Translations under genes and position numbers: made by a program
Assembly: GCA_902826615.1 (NCBI GenBank)
Contig: CADEFN010000011.1
Location: forward strand, 1 to 64,000
Reading direction: 5' to 3'
Length of the DNA stretch: 64,000 bases
Source: an uncultured Gemmatimonadota bacterium
GTDB lineage: Bacteria > Gemmatimonadota > Gemmatimonadetes > Gemmatimonadales > Gemmatimonadaceae
Notes under the pieces: model-generated
Told to the model about the DNA's origin: nothing
The model's input: only the letters and a program-made list of their open reading frames with translations
Database searches by the model: none
Shown here: one piece after another, positions 22,632 to 30,980 of the stretch
Position numbering within the stretch: position 1 is the stretch's first letter
How the letters are laid out: every line of letters begins with the position of its first letter

Positions 22632-23254
22632 AGCCGTGGCGGGTGAGCCGCGCGTGGCTAGACGGCATGTTTGTGGGCGACCTTACGGGGCCGTTCGCGC
22701 AGGTGGATACCACCAAGGCCGCCCCTCTGACCAAGGACATGCTGCTCAAGGTGGTGGCTGGGGTGCGCGAAGTGCGTCCGCTCGCGGTAGGCTCCCCGGG
22801 TGGCAGACCAGCCCTACGAGGTATACCTGCTGCCCGCTCACTCCCCGGCGTGCATCGTCTGCGAGCCGTCCGCCGAACGGCTCGTCGACGCGTTGCGAGC
22901 GTCCGCGTTCACCCTCTGCCCGGCGCACCTGCTCCGCGCGCACGTGTACGGCAACGAACTGGACGGTCGCGGTACGCTCGCCCCACTCCCCCATGGAAGG
23001 ACGTCATAATGGTTATGCGCGATCACTTTGACGAGTCGGCGGCCACGGTGCTGGAGGAAACGGCGGCTCCCGAGTGGCACCCCCCGGCGCGCCGCGAGGT
23101 GCGGATCCGCGAGGTGGAGAACGGCTGGTTTATCGAGGGCCTGCAAGTGCTCGGCCCGTCCAGCCGTATCGAGGCGGAGTTCGTCGCGCTCCGCGAGCGG
23201 GAGACGATGGCGATCCTCCGCAAGCTGCTCTTCCCGCCGAGGATCGTGCAGTGA
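22628..23254 (+). CDS. Frame without its own stop; first ~57 codons look genuine
   Basis: GTG at 22628 overlaps the previous TGA and opens KPWRVSRAWLDGMFVGDLTGPFAQVD. After about 22800 this frame becomes Arg-rich while a different frame (22800-23009) is clearly coding. It then merges with the separate gene starting at 23009. The original stop seems lost or displaced by a frameshift, so only roughly 22628-22800 should be trusted. Confidence 0.4.
   Translation: MKPWRVSRAWLDGMFVGDLTGPFAQVDTTKAAPLTKDMLLKVVAGVREVRPLAVGSPGGRPALRGIPAARSLPGVHRLRAVRRTARRRVASVRVHPLPGAPAPRARVRQRTGRSRYARPTPPWKDVIMVMRDHFDESAATVLEETAAPEWHPPARREVRIREVENGWFIEGLQVLGPSSRIEAEFVALRERETMAILRKLLFPPRIVQ
22800..23009 (+). CDS. Small protein, possibly from a leaderless mRNA
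   Basis: 69 residues. ADQPYEVYLLPAHSPACIVCEPSAERLVDALRASAFTLCPAHLLRA shows CIVC and CPAH metal-ligand pairs. TAGGCT (22789-22794) ends five bases before the GTG and no Shine-Dalgarno is present, so transcription may begin at or near the start codon. Overlaps the preceding doubtful frame. Confidence 0.65.
   Translation: MADQPYEVYLLPAHSPACIVCEPSAERLVDALRASAFTLCPAHLLRAHVYGNELDGRGTLAPLPHGRTS
23009..23254 (+). CDS. Hypothetical protein
   Basis: 81 residues, ATG at 23009 placed by GGAAGGACGT upstream. VRIREVENGWFIEGLQVLGPSSRIEAEFVALRERETMAILRKLL is a beta-hairpin then helix; the pattern resembles small phage structural or regulatory proteins, but no name can be given. Confidence 0.7.
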   Translation: MVMRDHFDESAATVLEETAAPEWHPPARREVRIREVENGWFIEGLQVLGPSSRIEAEFVALRERETMAILRKLLFPPRIVQ

Positions 23255-23448
23255 AGGTCGAACGCTCGATCCAGATCGAGATCGAAGGCGCCTCCGATGA
23301 CGGCGTGACGGTGCTGCGGTTGCAGCAGACGCTCAACAAACTGCTGGCTCTGGGCGTCCCGCCAACCGCCAGTCTGGGGTTCGGCTTCGGGCGGCCTATA
23401 GACATTACCCTGCGCGCCACGTGGGACACGGTGGAGGCGTCCGGGTGA
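23251..23448 (+). CDS. Small hypothetical protein
   Basis: 65 residues from GTG, GTGA overlap on both sides. Strand-helix-strand pattern (VERSIQIEIEGASDDG, LRLQQTLNKLLALGV). Unrecognised. Confidence 0.65.
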   Translation: MKVERSIQIEIEGASDDGVTVLRLQQTLNKLLALGVPPTASLGFGFGRPIDITLRATWDTVEASG

Positions 23449-23963
23449 CCATGCTCGTCTTTGACGACGGGCTTGCCATCGACGAGGAGACGGGCGAGAT
23501 CGTCGAGGCCCCGGGGAACATCGACCGCATCCCCTACCTGCAAGGCGCGATCCTCGGCGCGGTGGACCAAGAGGCCCTGTGGAAGCAGCGCCGGGGCATC
23601 CTGAACCGCGCGCTCGATCGTCTCCTCACGGAAGAGGGGCAGCGCTCCGTCCGTACCGAGATGGGGCACTCGTGGACGGTGGCGGGCCGCACCACGCGGT
23701 CGGCGCCACGCCCCGCCGTGGAGGAGGCGGTCGATCTGGAGGCGCTGACGCGCACCCTCGCGGACGACCTGATCCTCCACGCCGCCGTCACGCTCGACCC
23801 AGCCAAGGTGCTCGGGTGGCTGGAGGACAACATGCCGGAGGCGCGACGCAAGCTGCTGCGGCGCCTCCTCATCGTGGAGTCGTCCTCCAGCGGATACGTC
23901 CGCACGGAAGCGGCGCCACGCATGCTCGCCAAGCCGGTGCGAAGGGAGAAGTCCGATGCGTGA
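23445..23963 (+). CDS. Hypothetical helical protein
   Basis: 172 residues (GTG 23445; ATG 23451 also possible). Opens with LVFDDGLAIDEETGEIVE, an acidic motif seen in phage recombination or host-nuclease-inhibitor-type genes, but nothing decisive follows. C-terminal third is helical and basic. Confidence 0.68.
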   Translation: MTMLVFDDGLAIDEETGEIVEAPGNIDRIPYLQGAILGAVDQEALWKQRRGILNRALDRLLTEEGQRSVRTEMGHSWTVAGRTTRSAPRPAVEEAVDLEALTRTLADDLILHAAVTLDPAKVLGWLEDNMPEARRKLLRRLLIVESSSSGYVRTEAAPRMLAKPVRREKSDA

Positions 23964-24108
23964 GAAGTGTGTCTGCGGTGCGGAGATCGAGATCACCGGT
24001 GCGCTCTATGGGCCGGACTCGATCGAGGGGTGGCGCTCCCGCCACCAGAAGTGCCTCGACCTCAACTGGGCACTCATGCGGGCGCAGACGCGGAGCTTTC
24101 GTCAGTGA
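23956..24108 (+). CDS. 50-residue Cys-containing protein
   Basis: ATG at 23956 overlaps the previous gene by eight bases. CVCGAEIEITG near the N-terminus, then SRHQKC, which together make a CxC..HxxC metal site. Its stop overlaps the next GTG. Confidence 0.62.
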   Translation: MREKCVCGAEIEITGALYGPDSIEGWRSRHQKCLDLNWALMRAQTRSFRQ

Positions 24109-24599
24109 CGCTCACGGCGGCGTTCGGGACCACGCAGGTCAGCTTCGAGAAGTCGATGTCGGAGGTGGAGCGCCTGCTGACCGGGCACGGCGTGCGCGAG
24201 TCCCGCTACACGCACGTGCGCCCCGCGCGCCTGCCCGCGCGCGCGGGGGAGCGGGGCGAGGAGACGCGGGGCCGCGTGGTGTTCGAGTTCGTCTGGCGCC
24301 GGGGCGAGGATGCCCGCGGAGTGCGCATCACGGTCCCCTACCAGCCGGAGGTCGGGACCCGCGGGGGCAAGGCGGGCACCACTCCCGAGATGGCCGCGAG
24401 GGCGCTCTACTGGCTGCTGAAGGCCAAGTTCGACTCCATCCAGTACGGCATCGAGGAGTTCGAGGTGGCGTTCATGCCGCACCTCGTCACCTCGCTGGGC
24501 TCCACGTTCGCCGAGGAGCCGCACCTGATCACGCAGGCGGCGCAGCGCCCCGAGACGATCGGCCAGATGCTGCTCCCGCCACCCACGGGAGAGCGCTAG
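24105..24599 (+). CDS. Hypothetical protein
   Basis: 164 residues from GTG. Two-part: a beta-rich first half (GRVVFEFVWRRG, VRITVPYQPEV) and a helical second half (MAARALYWLLKAKFDSIQYGIEEFEVAFMPHLVT). Resembles phage proteins of unknown function. Its stop overlaps the phosphoribosyltransferase start. Confidence 0.7.
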   Translation: MTLTAAFGTTQVSFEKSMSEVERLLTGHGVRESRYTHVRPARLPARAGERGEETRGRVVFEFVWRRGEDARGVRITVPYQPEVGTRGGKAGTTPEMAARALYWLLKAKFDSIQYGIEEFEVAFMPHLVTSLGSTFAEEPHLITQAAQRPETIGQMLLPPPTGER

Positions 24600-25051
24600 T
24601 GGGGTACCGGGCGGACGTGGCGGCACATCACCGGGTCACCGGCCCCGTCACGCTGGCCTCCGGGATCGTGTCGGACTCCTACATCGACATCCGCGCCGCC
24701 ATGCTCTGCGGGCAGTGCGCCTCGATGGTGACGGCCTCGTTCCAAGGCTTCCTGATCGAGCACGCTCGCCGGTTCGGCCCGGGGTTCCGCGTGGTGGGCA
24801 CCGGCACGTTTGGGGCGATGCTGCTCGCGCGCCTCTACGGCGTACCCCGCTCCCTCTGGCTCGACAAGGACCACGGCGTGCCGTGGGTGCACTCCGGCGA
24901 CGACATGCCCACCCGGGCGGTGATCGTCGACGACGTGCGGACGACGGGCGGGACGCTGGCACGGCTGGAGGCGGCCTGCGAGGCGATCGGCCTCACCGTG
25001 GAGGCGCGGGAGATCTTCTACGAGCGGGGAACGTCAGGACGATCGCAGTAG
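24599..25051 (+). CDS. Orotate-phosphoribosyltransferase-like protein
   Basis: 150 residues, GTG overlapping the previous stop. GIVSDSYIDIRAAML is the strand-loop typical of type I PRTases (substrate selectivity), and AVIVDDVRTTGGTLARLEAACEAIGLTV (from residue 107) is the PRPP-binding signature. Likely moves phosphoribose onto a base, in nucleotide salvage or synthesis of a modified nucleotide. Ends against a convergent reverse-strand gene. Confidence 0.85.
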   Translation: MGYRADVAAHHRVTGPVTLASGIVSDSYIDIRAAMLCGQCASMVTASFQGFLIEHARRFGPGFRVVGTGTFGAMLLARLYGVPRSLWLDKDHGVPWVHSGDDMPTRAVIVDDVRTTGGTLARLEAACEAIGLTVEAREIFYERGTSGRSQ

Positions 25052-25264
25052 AGCCGCCGCATTCGCGATCTCGTCTCCCATGGCGGTAGGGCTGACGGGG
25101 ACAGTGTAGGTCGCCGGGGGTCGGGGGGGCGCCCCCGGCGGTTGGGGGTGCGGGGTTGGGATCCGCCCCGCGCTCGGCACCCTAGCGGCTCGCCCGTCGC
25201 GCACCTGTTGAGTAATCGTGCGCGCGTGACGCGCGACCAGTATCCGCTCCGCCCAGTCGCTCAC
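25034..25264 (-). CDS. Small reverse-strand Pro-rich protein
   Basis: 76 residues, GTG at 25264 overlapping the stop of the upstream reverse gene. N-terminal VSDWAERILVARHARTITQQVRDGRAAR is helical and basic; the middle is a Pro-rich linker. Its last 18 bases overlap the 3' end of the phosphoribosyltransferase. Confidence 0.6.
   Translation of the reverse strand: MSDWAERILVARHARTITQQVRDGRAARVPSAGRIPTPHPQPPGAPPRPPATYTVPVSPTAMGDEIANAAALLRSS
25112..25140. terminator. G/C-rich inverted repeat in a convergent region
   Basis: 9-bp arms CGCCGGGGG (25112-25120) and CCCCCGGCG (25132-25140) with an 11-base loop, 60 bases past the phosphoribosyltransferase stop. It may end forward transcription, although it lies in the reverse gene and has no clear U-run. 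Confidence 0.35.
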
Positions 25265-25815
25265 CCCGGGTTGCGCGTGACACGCCCGCGGACGATCGCC
25301 TGCTGGCACCCCTCGCACAGCCATGCCCGTCTCGTCTCCTGTGGCTCACCCCGCACGGACCGGACCGCCCCGGGGGCGCGGCGGCGGTAGGGGAACGAGT
25401 ACCAGCGAAGGATCACGTCGGTGGCGTCCGTCTCCTGCTGGCAGATGGCGCACCGGACCGTTACCTCCGCGCGGTGGCGCTCGGCGCGCTCTGCGTCATC
25501 GAGCAGTGTTTCCAGCACGGCCTCGGCGCGTGTCAGGGGCATGCGCATGTACCCGCCCTCGACCCACCCGGCACGGGAGAAGTGGATCCAGCCGTACGCC
25601 CCGCTGGGCCGCCGGAACGGGGCACGGTCGGCCTTGCGCCCGCGCTGCCACGAGGCGAGCACCCCGTGGGCTCCCACCTCGCTGCGGTAACCGCCGTCCC
25701 ACGCCGGGGTGAGCAGCGCCTGCTCCAGCTTCGCGATGCGCTGTTCGCCGAGGGGGTGCTGCTCTTCGCCGGGTAGGCCGGTCTGGAAGGGGAAGGGGAT
25801 GGGCTCGTTCTTCAC
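25261..25815 (-). CDS. Reverse-strand zinc-ribbon protein
   Basis: 184 residues, GTG at 25815. N-terminal KNEPIPFPFQTGLPGEEQHP, a central WIHFSRAGWVEGGYMRM, and C-terminal CAICQQET and CEGCQQAIV pairs forming a zinc ribbon. Divergent from the portal gene with 43 bp between. It may be a regulator, but no homologue was recognised. Confidence 0.72.
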   Translation of the reverse strand: MKNEPIPFPFQTGLPGEEQHPLGEQRIAKLEQALLTPAWDGGYRSEVGAHGVLASWQRGRKADRAPFRRPSGAYGWIHFSRAGWVEGGYMRMPLTRAEAVLETLLDDAERAERHRAEVTVRCAICQQETDATDVILRWYSFPYRRRAPGAVRSVRGEPQETRRAWLCEGCQQAIVRGRVTRNPG

Positions 25816-25858
25816 TGCTCGCAGCCTACAATGGCGCGGGTGAGCAGGGAGGCTCCGC

Positions 25859-27961
25859 GTGGTCAATGGGTCACTCTGGCTGCCCCCCGGGACGCCCCGC
25901 GAGCTTTCCCTTGACGAGAAGGCCGCCGGGCTGGAGCAACTGTCCCGCTCGGTCGTCACCGATGCAGTGCCGGAATCTCCCCAGCGCGGCATCGGCACCA
26001 CGCTGCTCTTCCAGATGGCGCACGCCGCCGACACGTTCATCCCGTGGGGTTCCTCCGTCCAGAAGCGGGACCAGCAGCTTCGCGGCTTCTGGCACACCGA
26101 ACCCTTCCTCGGTGGGGCGATCGGCTCCATCGCGCAGCGCCGCGCCGCCCTCGACTGGTCCATCCGGAGCGAGAGCGAGGCCGCCGCGCTCGCCGCGACC
26201 GACATGCTCCAGAACGCCAACTGGGGCGCCGGGTGGGAGGACTTTCTGATCCGCTTCACCCTCGACCTGCTCACCACCGACAAGGGTGCGTTCGTCGAGT
26301 TGGTGCGGGAGGGGGACTCCCCCGAGGCGCCCGTGATCATGCCCGTCACGCTGGACTCCCAGCGGTGCTGGCCGACCGGCATCCCGGAGACGCCCGTCAT
26401 CTACGAGGACGCGGACTCCAAGTACCACCTGCTGAAGTGGTATCAGGTCGTCCAGATGCTGGAGATGCCCGCGCCCGTGACGTTCGCTGGGCTGGGGCAC
26501 TTCTGGCGCATCCAGTACAGCGCGCTTACCCGCATCCTCCGCGCCGCCCAGATCACCAAGGACGTGGGCGTCTACAACGAGGAGAAGATCTCGGGGCGCT
26601 TCCAGCGCGGCATCCACCTGTTCTCCGGCGTCACCGCGCAGGAGGTGCGGGACGCGATGCGCACCGCGGAGATCCTTGCCAACGAGGCGGGCCTGACCCG
26701 CTACATCCAGCCCGCCATGGTGGGGTCGATGGACCCCAAGGCGGACGTAAAGGCCACGACGCTCGACCTTGCCGCCCTCCCGGAAGGGTGGGACGAGGAG
26801 AAGGCGCTGAAGTGGTACATCACCGCGATGGCCCTCGCCTTCGGTGGCGAGTTTCAGGACTTCGCCCCCCTGCCGGGCGGCAACCTCGGGAGCAGCGCGC
26901 AGTCGGAAGTGCTCGACCGCAAGGGACGGGGCAAGGGCGAATCGCTCTGGAAGCAACTGGTCGCCCGCCTGATCAACCTCCACGGCATCCTCCCGCGGGG
27001 CGTCGAGTTCGCGTGGGACGAGTCCGACGTGCAGTCGGACATGGAGACGGCGGAGGTGCGCGCGGCGCGCGCGACGGCGCGCTCGACCGACGTGGCGTCC
27101 GGCGTGCTCACCCCGGAGATCGCCCGGCGGATCATGCTGGACGACGGGGATCTCACGCAGGAGCAGTTCGACGAACTGGAGCGGCAGGCCGAGGAACTGC
27201 GCCGCCAGCGCGAGGAGGCGGAAGCCGCGGCCCTCGCGGCTGCCCAGCAGGGCCAGCAGGCGACCGTCGAGGGTGAGGACCGCGGCTCCGGCGGTCCGCG
27301 CGGCGCCTCCCAGACGGTGGCGGAGGGGGAGGACCGGGCGGTCAAGGCGCTGGGCGGCCTGACGTTCGGGACCCTCATCACCTCCCGGCTGCATCGCGCC
27401 TACTCGGTGACGGCGGACGACGCCTCGGCGCTCGGTTACTTCCCGGAACTGGCCGACCGCCTCTCCGTGGCGGACGCGATCGGTCCTGCCCTGCGCGTGT
27501 TCGAGGACCTGCTGCGCGAGTCCGGCGTGTGGGATATCCCCGTCGCCCCGGAGGACGCGGACCGTATCGTCGAGGCAGGGCTGAAGGCACTCTCGGAGGA
27601 GCGGGCCGGTCCCGACGAGGCGCGGCTGGCGCTGGAGGACGAGGTGGCGGGGCCGATCTTCCGCGGGCTCGACGAGGTGCGCCGCAACCTGCGCCACCGC
27701 TTCGAGGAGGCGGCGGGCACCAAGATGGTGGTCCCGGGCGCCACGTACGACGCCGCCGGGCGTGTGGCGGCGATCGAGCGGCCCGACGGGACCGTCGGGA
27801 TCGTGCAGCGGGACGAGAAGGGCTACATCACCGGATGGGAGCAGCGGCGCGGGGAGCGGGCGCTTGTCTCCGTGGTATACCGGGACGCCGACGGGCGCAT
27901 GACCGGCTGGGAGACGAAGGAAGGACAGCCCGATGACGCAGGAGACGACGCCGCCGACTGA
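25859..27961 (+). CDS. Portal protein
   Basis: 700 residues, GTG with GGGAGG upstream. The N-terminal and central region (FWHTEPFLGGAIGSIAQRRAALDW, LTTDKGAFVELVREGD, WRIQYSALTRILRAAQ, EKALKWYITAMALAFGGEFQDFAPL) matches the dodecameric SPP1/HK97-type portal fold. The last ~250 residues are a Glu/Ala-rich coiled coil plus an extension with YDAAGRVAAIERPDG. It forms the DNA entry vertex and binds the terminase. It lies unusually far (7.5 kb) from the terminase. Confidence 0.85.
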   Translation: MVNGSLWLPPGTPRELSLDEKAAGLEQLSRSVVTDAVPESPQRGIGTTLLFQMAHAADTFIPWGSSVQKRDQQLRGFWHTEPFLGGAIGSIAQRRAALDWSIRSESEAAALAATDMLQNANWGAGWEDFLIRFTLDLLTTDKGAFVELVREGDSPEAPVIMPVTLDSQRCWPTGIPETPVIYEDADSKYHLLKWYQVVQMLEMPAPVTFAGLGHFWRIQYSALTRILRAAQITKDVGVYNEEKISGRFQRGIHLFSGVTAQEVRDAMRTAEILANEAGLTRYIQPAMVGSMDPKADVKATTLDLAALPEGWDEEKALKWYITAMALAFGGEFQDFAPLPGGNLGSSAQSEVLDRKGRGKGESLWKQLVARLINLHGILPRGVEFAWDESDVQSDMETAEVRAARATARSTDVASGVLTPEIARRIMLDDGDLTQEQFDELERQAEELRRQREEAEAAALAAAQQGQQATVEGEDRGSGGPRGASQTVAEGEDRAVKALGGLTFGTLITSRLHRAYSVTADDASALGYFPELADRLSVADAIGPALRVFEDLLRESGVWDIPVAPEDADRIVEAGLKALSEERAGPDEARLALEDEVAGPIFRGLDEVRRNLRHRFEEAAGTKMVVPGATYDAAGRVAAIERPDGTVGIVQRDEKGYITGWEQRRGERALVSVVYRDADGRMTGWETKEGQPDDAGDDAAD

Positions 27962-28526
27962 CCGGGAGTTGGCCGAGCAGGCGCTGGTGCACAGCGCCAT
28001 CATGCAGATCGAGCTATCCCGCCGCGACCGCCCCGACCTCTCGGTGGCGCGCGCGCAGGCGATGACCCTCCTCCACCTGTACGGCCACCACTTCAAGGAC
28101 CTGCGCGACCTCGCCGCGACGCGGCCCGGGCAGGAACTGGCGGTGCTCACCGAGCGCGTCGACATGGCCCGGGGGGAGCGCCCGTGGCCGGACGGCACGA
28201 CCCGCATCGACGACTTCGAGCGCATGCGCACCGACGCCTATTTGCTGGGCACCTACGAGCCGCAGGTGATCTCCGGTCGCATTGCCGTCTCGCGCGACGC
28301 GCTGATCCACGCGCTCCGGCAGTCCCACTACCCGGAGGGGTTCGATGACCTCGTGCCCTTCACGCTCGCCGAGCTTGTCCAGCGGGTGGACATGACGCGG
28401 GGGGAACGCCCGTGGGCGGATGGCACGACCCGCGTCGATGACGAGGAGCGCGTGCGCGTCGAGGCGTTCATTGCCGCGCGCTACGGGGCACGCATGCCCG
28501 AGGGGCTACCGGAGGTGACGGCATGA
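27933..28526 (+). CDS. Hypothetical protein with an internal duplication
   Basis: 197 residues, ATG after GGAAGGACAG, overlapping the portal end. The unit RVDM(A/T)RGERPW(P/A)DGTTR(I/V)DD occurs twice (about residues 75-98 and 151-174), indicating a duplicated module. Downstream is the depolymerase gene, so a virion role is possible. Confidence 0.72.
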   Translation: MTQETTPPTDRELAEQALVHSAIMQIELSRRDRPDLSVARAQAMTLLHLYGHHFKDLRDLAATRPGQELAVLTERVDMARGERPWPDGTTRIDDFERMRTDAYLLGTYEPQVISGRIAVSRDALIHALRQSHYPEGFDDLVPFTLAELVQRVDMTRGERPWADGTTRVDDEERVRVEAFIAARYGARMPEGLPEVTA

Positions 28527-29563
28527 CGGCGGACGGCGCACACGAGCACCCGGCAATCACGGCAGCGCTGGAAGAACTACAGCGCCAGCACGCCGCGCTG
28601 GAGGCACGGGTCAGCAAGCTGGAGGCGGCCCCGCCGCCCGGGCCGGACCCTGAGCCCCCCGCCCTCTACGCGCCCATCTGGCCTGTCACGAGGGTGCCGG
28701 AGCCCACGGCGACGTGGCAGTGGAACGGCGACTTTGCCTCCCTGCGGGACGTGGCGGCCAACGGCGGGCACCTCATCGAGCTTCCCGCTGGGGTGACGAA
28801 TCCCGGGGGACCGATCACCGTCGGCGCCGAGACGATCCTGCACGGGCCGGAGGGGATGGGCTGCCGCTGGGACGGGCAGGGCATCTACGTCCTGCAAGGC
28901 CCGGCGATCGTCGACAACATCTTTCTCCCCACGATCCCGGGGGGCGGCAACGACGACGGGATCCGCGTCTACGGGCGCGCCGCCACGCAGGTGATGGTGA
29001 TGCGCTGCACGATCCCGGACGCAGGCGACGAGTGCATCGACATCTGGGACGGTGCCGACCCGCTCGTTGGCGGGAAGCGCGTCACGATCGAGCGCAACAT
29101 GCTCGGCATGGGGGTGATACGCGCCGATAACCACCCGTGGTCGCTGATCGCCGGGGGCGCCGGGCACACGATGCTGGGCCTCTACGCGAACGTCATGGGC
29201 GGCGGCTTCCGCAACCCGTTCATCAACGGGAACGTGGAGGTCTGGGAAGCCCTGAACCTCCGACCTCGCTGGGGGATTCAGGCGGGAGGCTACGTCAACG
29301 GCGCCCGCGCCTACATCGAGCGGAGCGACTACGCCTACACCGGCTACCACTGGGCGCGGGCGCACGAGCCCAACAACACGGGAGCGGACGACCCCTCGTC
29401 GGCGATCCGGCGCGGCGACGGCAACATCTACGCGAAGGAACCGCCGCGGACACTGGGGTGGAACGAAAGCCGCGTCTCGCTACCCCTCTACCCGTACCGC
29501 GTGCCGCTGAACCCGTCGAACGCTGCCATCTACGAGTACGCCGGGGCGGCGACGCCCCGGTGA
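28523..29563 (+). CDS. Pectate-lyase-like (PL1-type) depolymerase
   Basis: 346 residues, ATGA overlap with the previous gene. Residues 1-37 form a short coiled coil (EELQRQHAALEARVSKLEAA), then a Pro-rich hinge. A right-handed parallel beta-helix follows: GAETILHGPEGMGCRW, GNDDGIRVYG, DECIDIWDGAD, VTIERNMLG, HTMLGLYANVMGGGFRNP, in the order seen in pectate lyase family 1. The coiled coil suggests trimerisation and virion attachment as a capsule or polysaccharide-degrading tailspike. No signal peptide. Confidence 0.75.
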   Translation: MTADGAHEHPAITAALEELQRQHAALEARVSKLEAAPPPGPDPEPPALYAPIWPVTRVPEPTATWQWNGDFASLRDVAANGGHLIELPAGVTNPGGPITVGAETILHGPEGMGCRWDGQGIYVLQGPAIVDNIFLPTIPGGGNDDGIRVYGRAATQVMVMRCTIPDAGDECIDIWDGADPLVGGKRVTIERNMLGMGVIRADNHPWSLIAGGAGHTMLGLYANVMGGGFRNPFINGNVEVWEALNLRPRWGIQAGGYVNGARAYIERSDYAYTGYHWARAHEPNNTGADDPSSAIRRGDGNIYAKEPPRTLGWNESRVSLPLYPYRVPLNPSNAAIYEYAGAATPR

Positions 29564-29784
29564 TCGATGCTCCCCTCATCCCGCGCGGGAAGGACCCGGC
29601 GCCCGACTACCGGGTGGAGGACCCCGAGGGGTTCTGCCCCGTCGGCTGCTACTGGGACTGCGAGCACCGCGCGCGGACGCTCCGCGGCTTCCAGATCCAG
29701 CCGGACTACGCCGAGTGGAAGGAACGCGCCTACACGCGCGGTGGCATCCTCGACGCGCGGGCCGGATATCGGCGGGTGCCATGA
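29560..29784 (+). CDS. Small hypothetical protein with three Cys
   Basis: 74 residues from GTG overlapping the depolymerase stop. FCPVGCYWDCEHRART gives a Cys/His cluster. Stop overlaps the next ATG. Confidence 0.65.
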   Translation: MIDAPLIPRGKDPAPDYRVEDPEGFCPVGCYWDCEHRARTLRGFQIQPDYAEWKERAYTRGGILDARAGYRRVP

Positions 29785-29960
29785 CGGCGCAGCGGGTCTG
29801 TGACACCTGCGGACGCACGGATGCGGAGGACTGGATCAAGCTCACGCACCGCCGCGCCCGCTGGGACTTTTGCTCGCCCGCCTGCTTCCACGCGGCGGGT
29901 CCGATGCTGAGCGCGGTGCTGCCCGCCCCGTGGGTGACGCTGCCGGGAGGTGGAAGGTGA
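29781..29960 (+). CDS. Zinc-ribbon small protein
   Basis: 59 residues. CDTCGRTD near residue 7 and FCSPACFHAAG near residue 31 form a treble-clef-like CxxC...CxxxC pattern. Unknown role; coupled to the next gene. Confidence 0.68.
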   Translation: MTAQRVCDTCGRTDAEDWIKLTHRRARWDFCSPACFHAAGPMLSAVLPAPWVTLPGGGR

Positions 29961-30667
29961 CGTACGTGCTGCCCGTCGACGCCATGGGCTACCGGGCGGG
30001 GATCGAGCTACGGGAGGTCACGCTGCGCGAGGCGCGCGCCATGGAGTGCAACCGGTGCGGCGACTGCTGCTCGGGGATGCGCCCCGGCGTTGCCAAGGAC
30101 GAGGCGACTGGCCTCCCCCTCCACGTCTGGGAGGCGCGGGAGACGGCGGCGGACGAGGCGCGGTCCCAGACGGCTGACCCGGACCGCTACCGGGGCCGCC
30201 TCGACGAGTACCCCTTGTTCGTCCCGATCGTCATGCGCGATGGGGGGATCGGGCTGGGGGAGCGGTTCGAGCGGGACGCGGACGGCATGCCGCACACGTC
30301 GTTCGCCTGCCGCGCGCTCATCGAGTACCCGGGGGGGGCGGACGGCCCCGAGACGGGGTGCGCCATCCACGAGACGCCCGAGACGTACGCCACCTCGGTG
30401 CTCGGCCTCCGCCCCTATAACTGCGGCGCGTTCCCCGTGTTCGGGCTGGAGGTGTCGGACTCGATCATCCAGCACGGCTACTTCGTGCCGCCGACGGGCA
30501 GTCTCCCGCGCTGCACGTGGTACGGCCTGCGCGTCACCGGCCCCTTCAAGGACACGCCCTACTGGGAGGAGCGCTTCGCCCGGCAGGAACGGGGGGAGGT
30601 GGTGCCCGAACTCTCCAACCCGGTGCTCCATGAGGCCGTGGCCGCCTCGCTGAGCGCAACCCGGTGA
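29957..30667 (+). CDS. YkgJ-like Cys-cluster protein
   Basis: 236 residues from GTG. CNRCGDCCSG (about residue 31-40) is the hallmark of the YkgJ/zinc-iron chelatase-type family, followed by CRALIEY, CAIHE, YNCGAFPVF and CTWYG. Larger than the protein at 15845 but of the same superfamily. Possibly an Fe-S/Zn enzyme or scaffold. Confidence 0.75.
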   Translation: MTYVLPVDAMGYRAGIELREVTLREARAMECNRCGDCCSGMRPGVAKDEATGLPLHVWEARETAADEARSQTADPDRYRGRLDEYPLFVPIVMRDGGIGLGERFERDADGMPHTSFACRALIEYPGGADGPETGCAIHETPETYATSVLGLRPYNCGAFPVFGLEVSDSIIQHGYFVPPTGSLPRCTWYGLRVTGPFKDTPYWEERFARQERGEVVPELSNPVLHEAVAASLSATR

Positions 30668-30924
30668 GCGACGGCTGGCGCCCGGCGCTCGTCCTCCTCC
30701 TCTGGGCGGGCGTGCTGGCGCTCTTCGGGTACTGGTGGCTGTCGGGCGACCGCCCCATCCGCTACGAGGACTGGACGGTCGTGGCGCGCGAGGAGTCCGT
30801 CGCCTCCCCGCCCCGCTGGCGCGTCTACGTCGCGCACGAGGGCGGCATCGTCACCTACCACGTCTCCGGCATGTGCTACGTGGTAGCCGAGGTGGGGTCC
30901 ATCCTCCCGGAGCCCTGCCGCTGA
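30664..30924 (+). CDS. Single-pass membrane-anchored small protein
   Basis: 86 residues, GTG overlapping the previous stop. Residues 6-26 are a hydrophobic anchor (ALVLLLWAGVLALFGYWWL); the exterior part has two Cys that could pair. No lipobox. Followed by a hairpin and promoter module 7. Confidence 0.68.
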   Translation: MSDGWRPALVLLLWAGVLALFGYWWLSGDRPIRYEDWTVVAREESVASPPRWRVYVAHEGGIVTYHVSGMCYVVAEVGSILPEPCR

Positions 30925-30947
30925 TACATTGCTGCCCTTCGGTGGGC

Positions 30948-30976
30948 GGGAGAGGGTCTGTATACGGCACTCTCCC
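30948..30976 (+). terminator. Possible terminator hairpin
   Basis: GGGAGAG (30948-30954) pairs with CTCTCCC (30970-30976) around a 15-base loop, directly before operator 7. There is no U-run, so it is only a candidate insulator between transcripts. Confidence 0.4.
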
Positions 30977-30980
30977 AGCC

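Noticed and set aside
25871-28231. 786-codon reverse-strand open frame opposite the portal gene
   Set aside because: It is a high-GC antisense shadow of a well-supported portal gene; composition is Arg/His/Gly/Val-rich with no recognisable domain.
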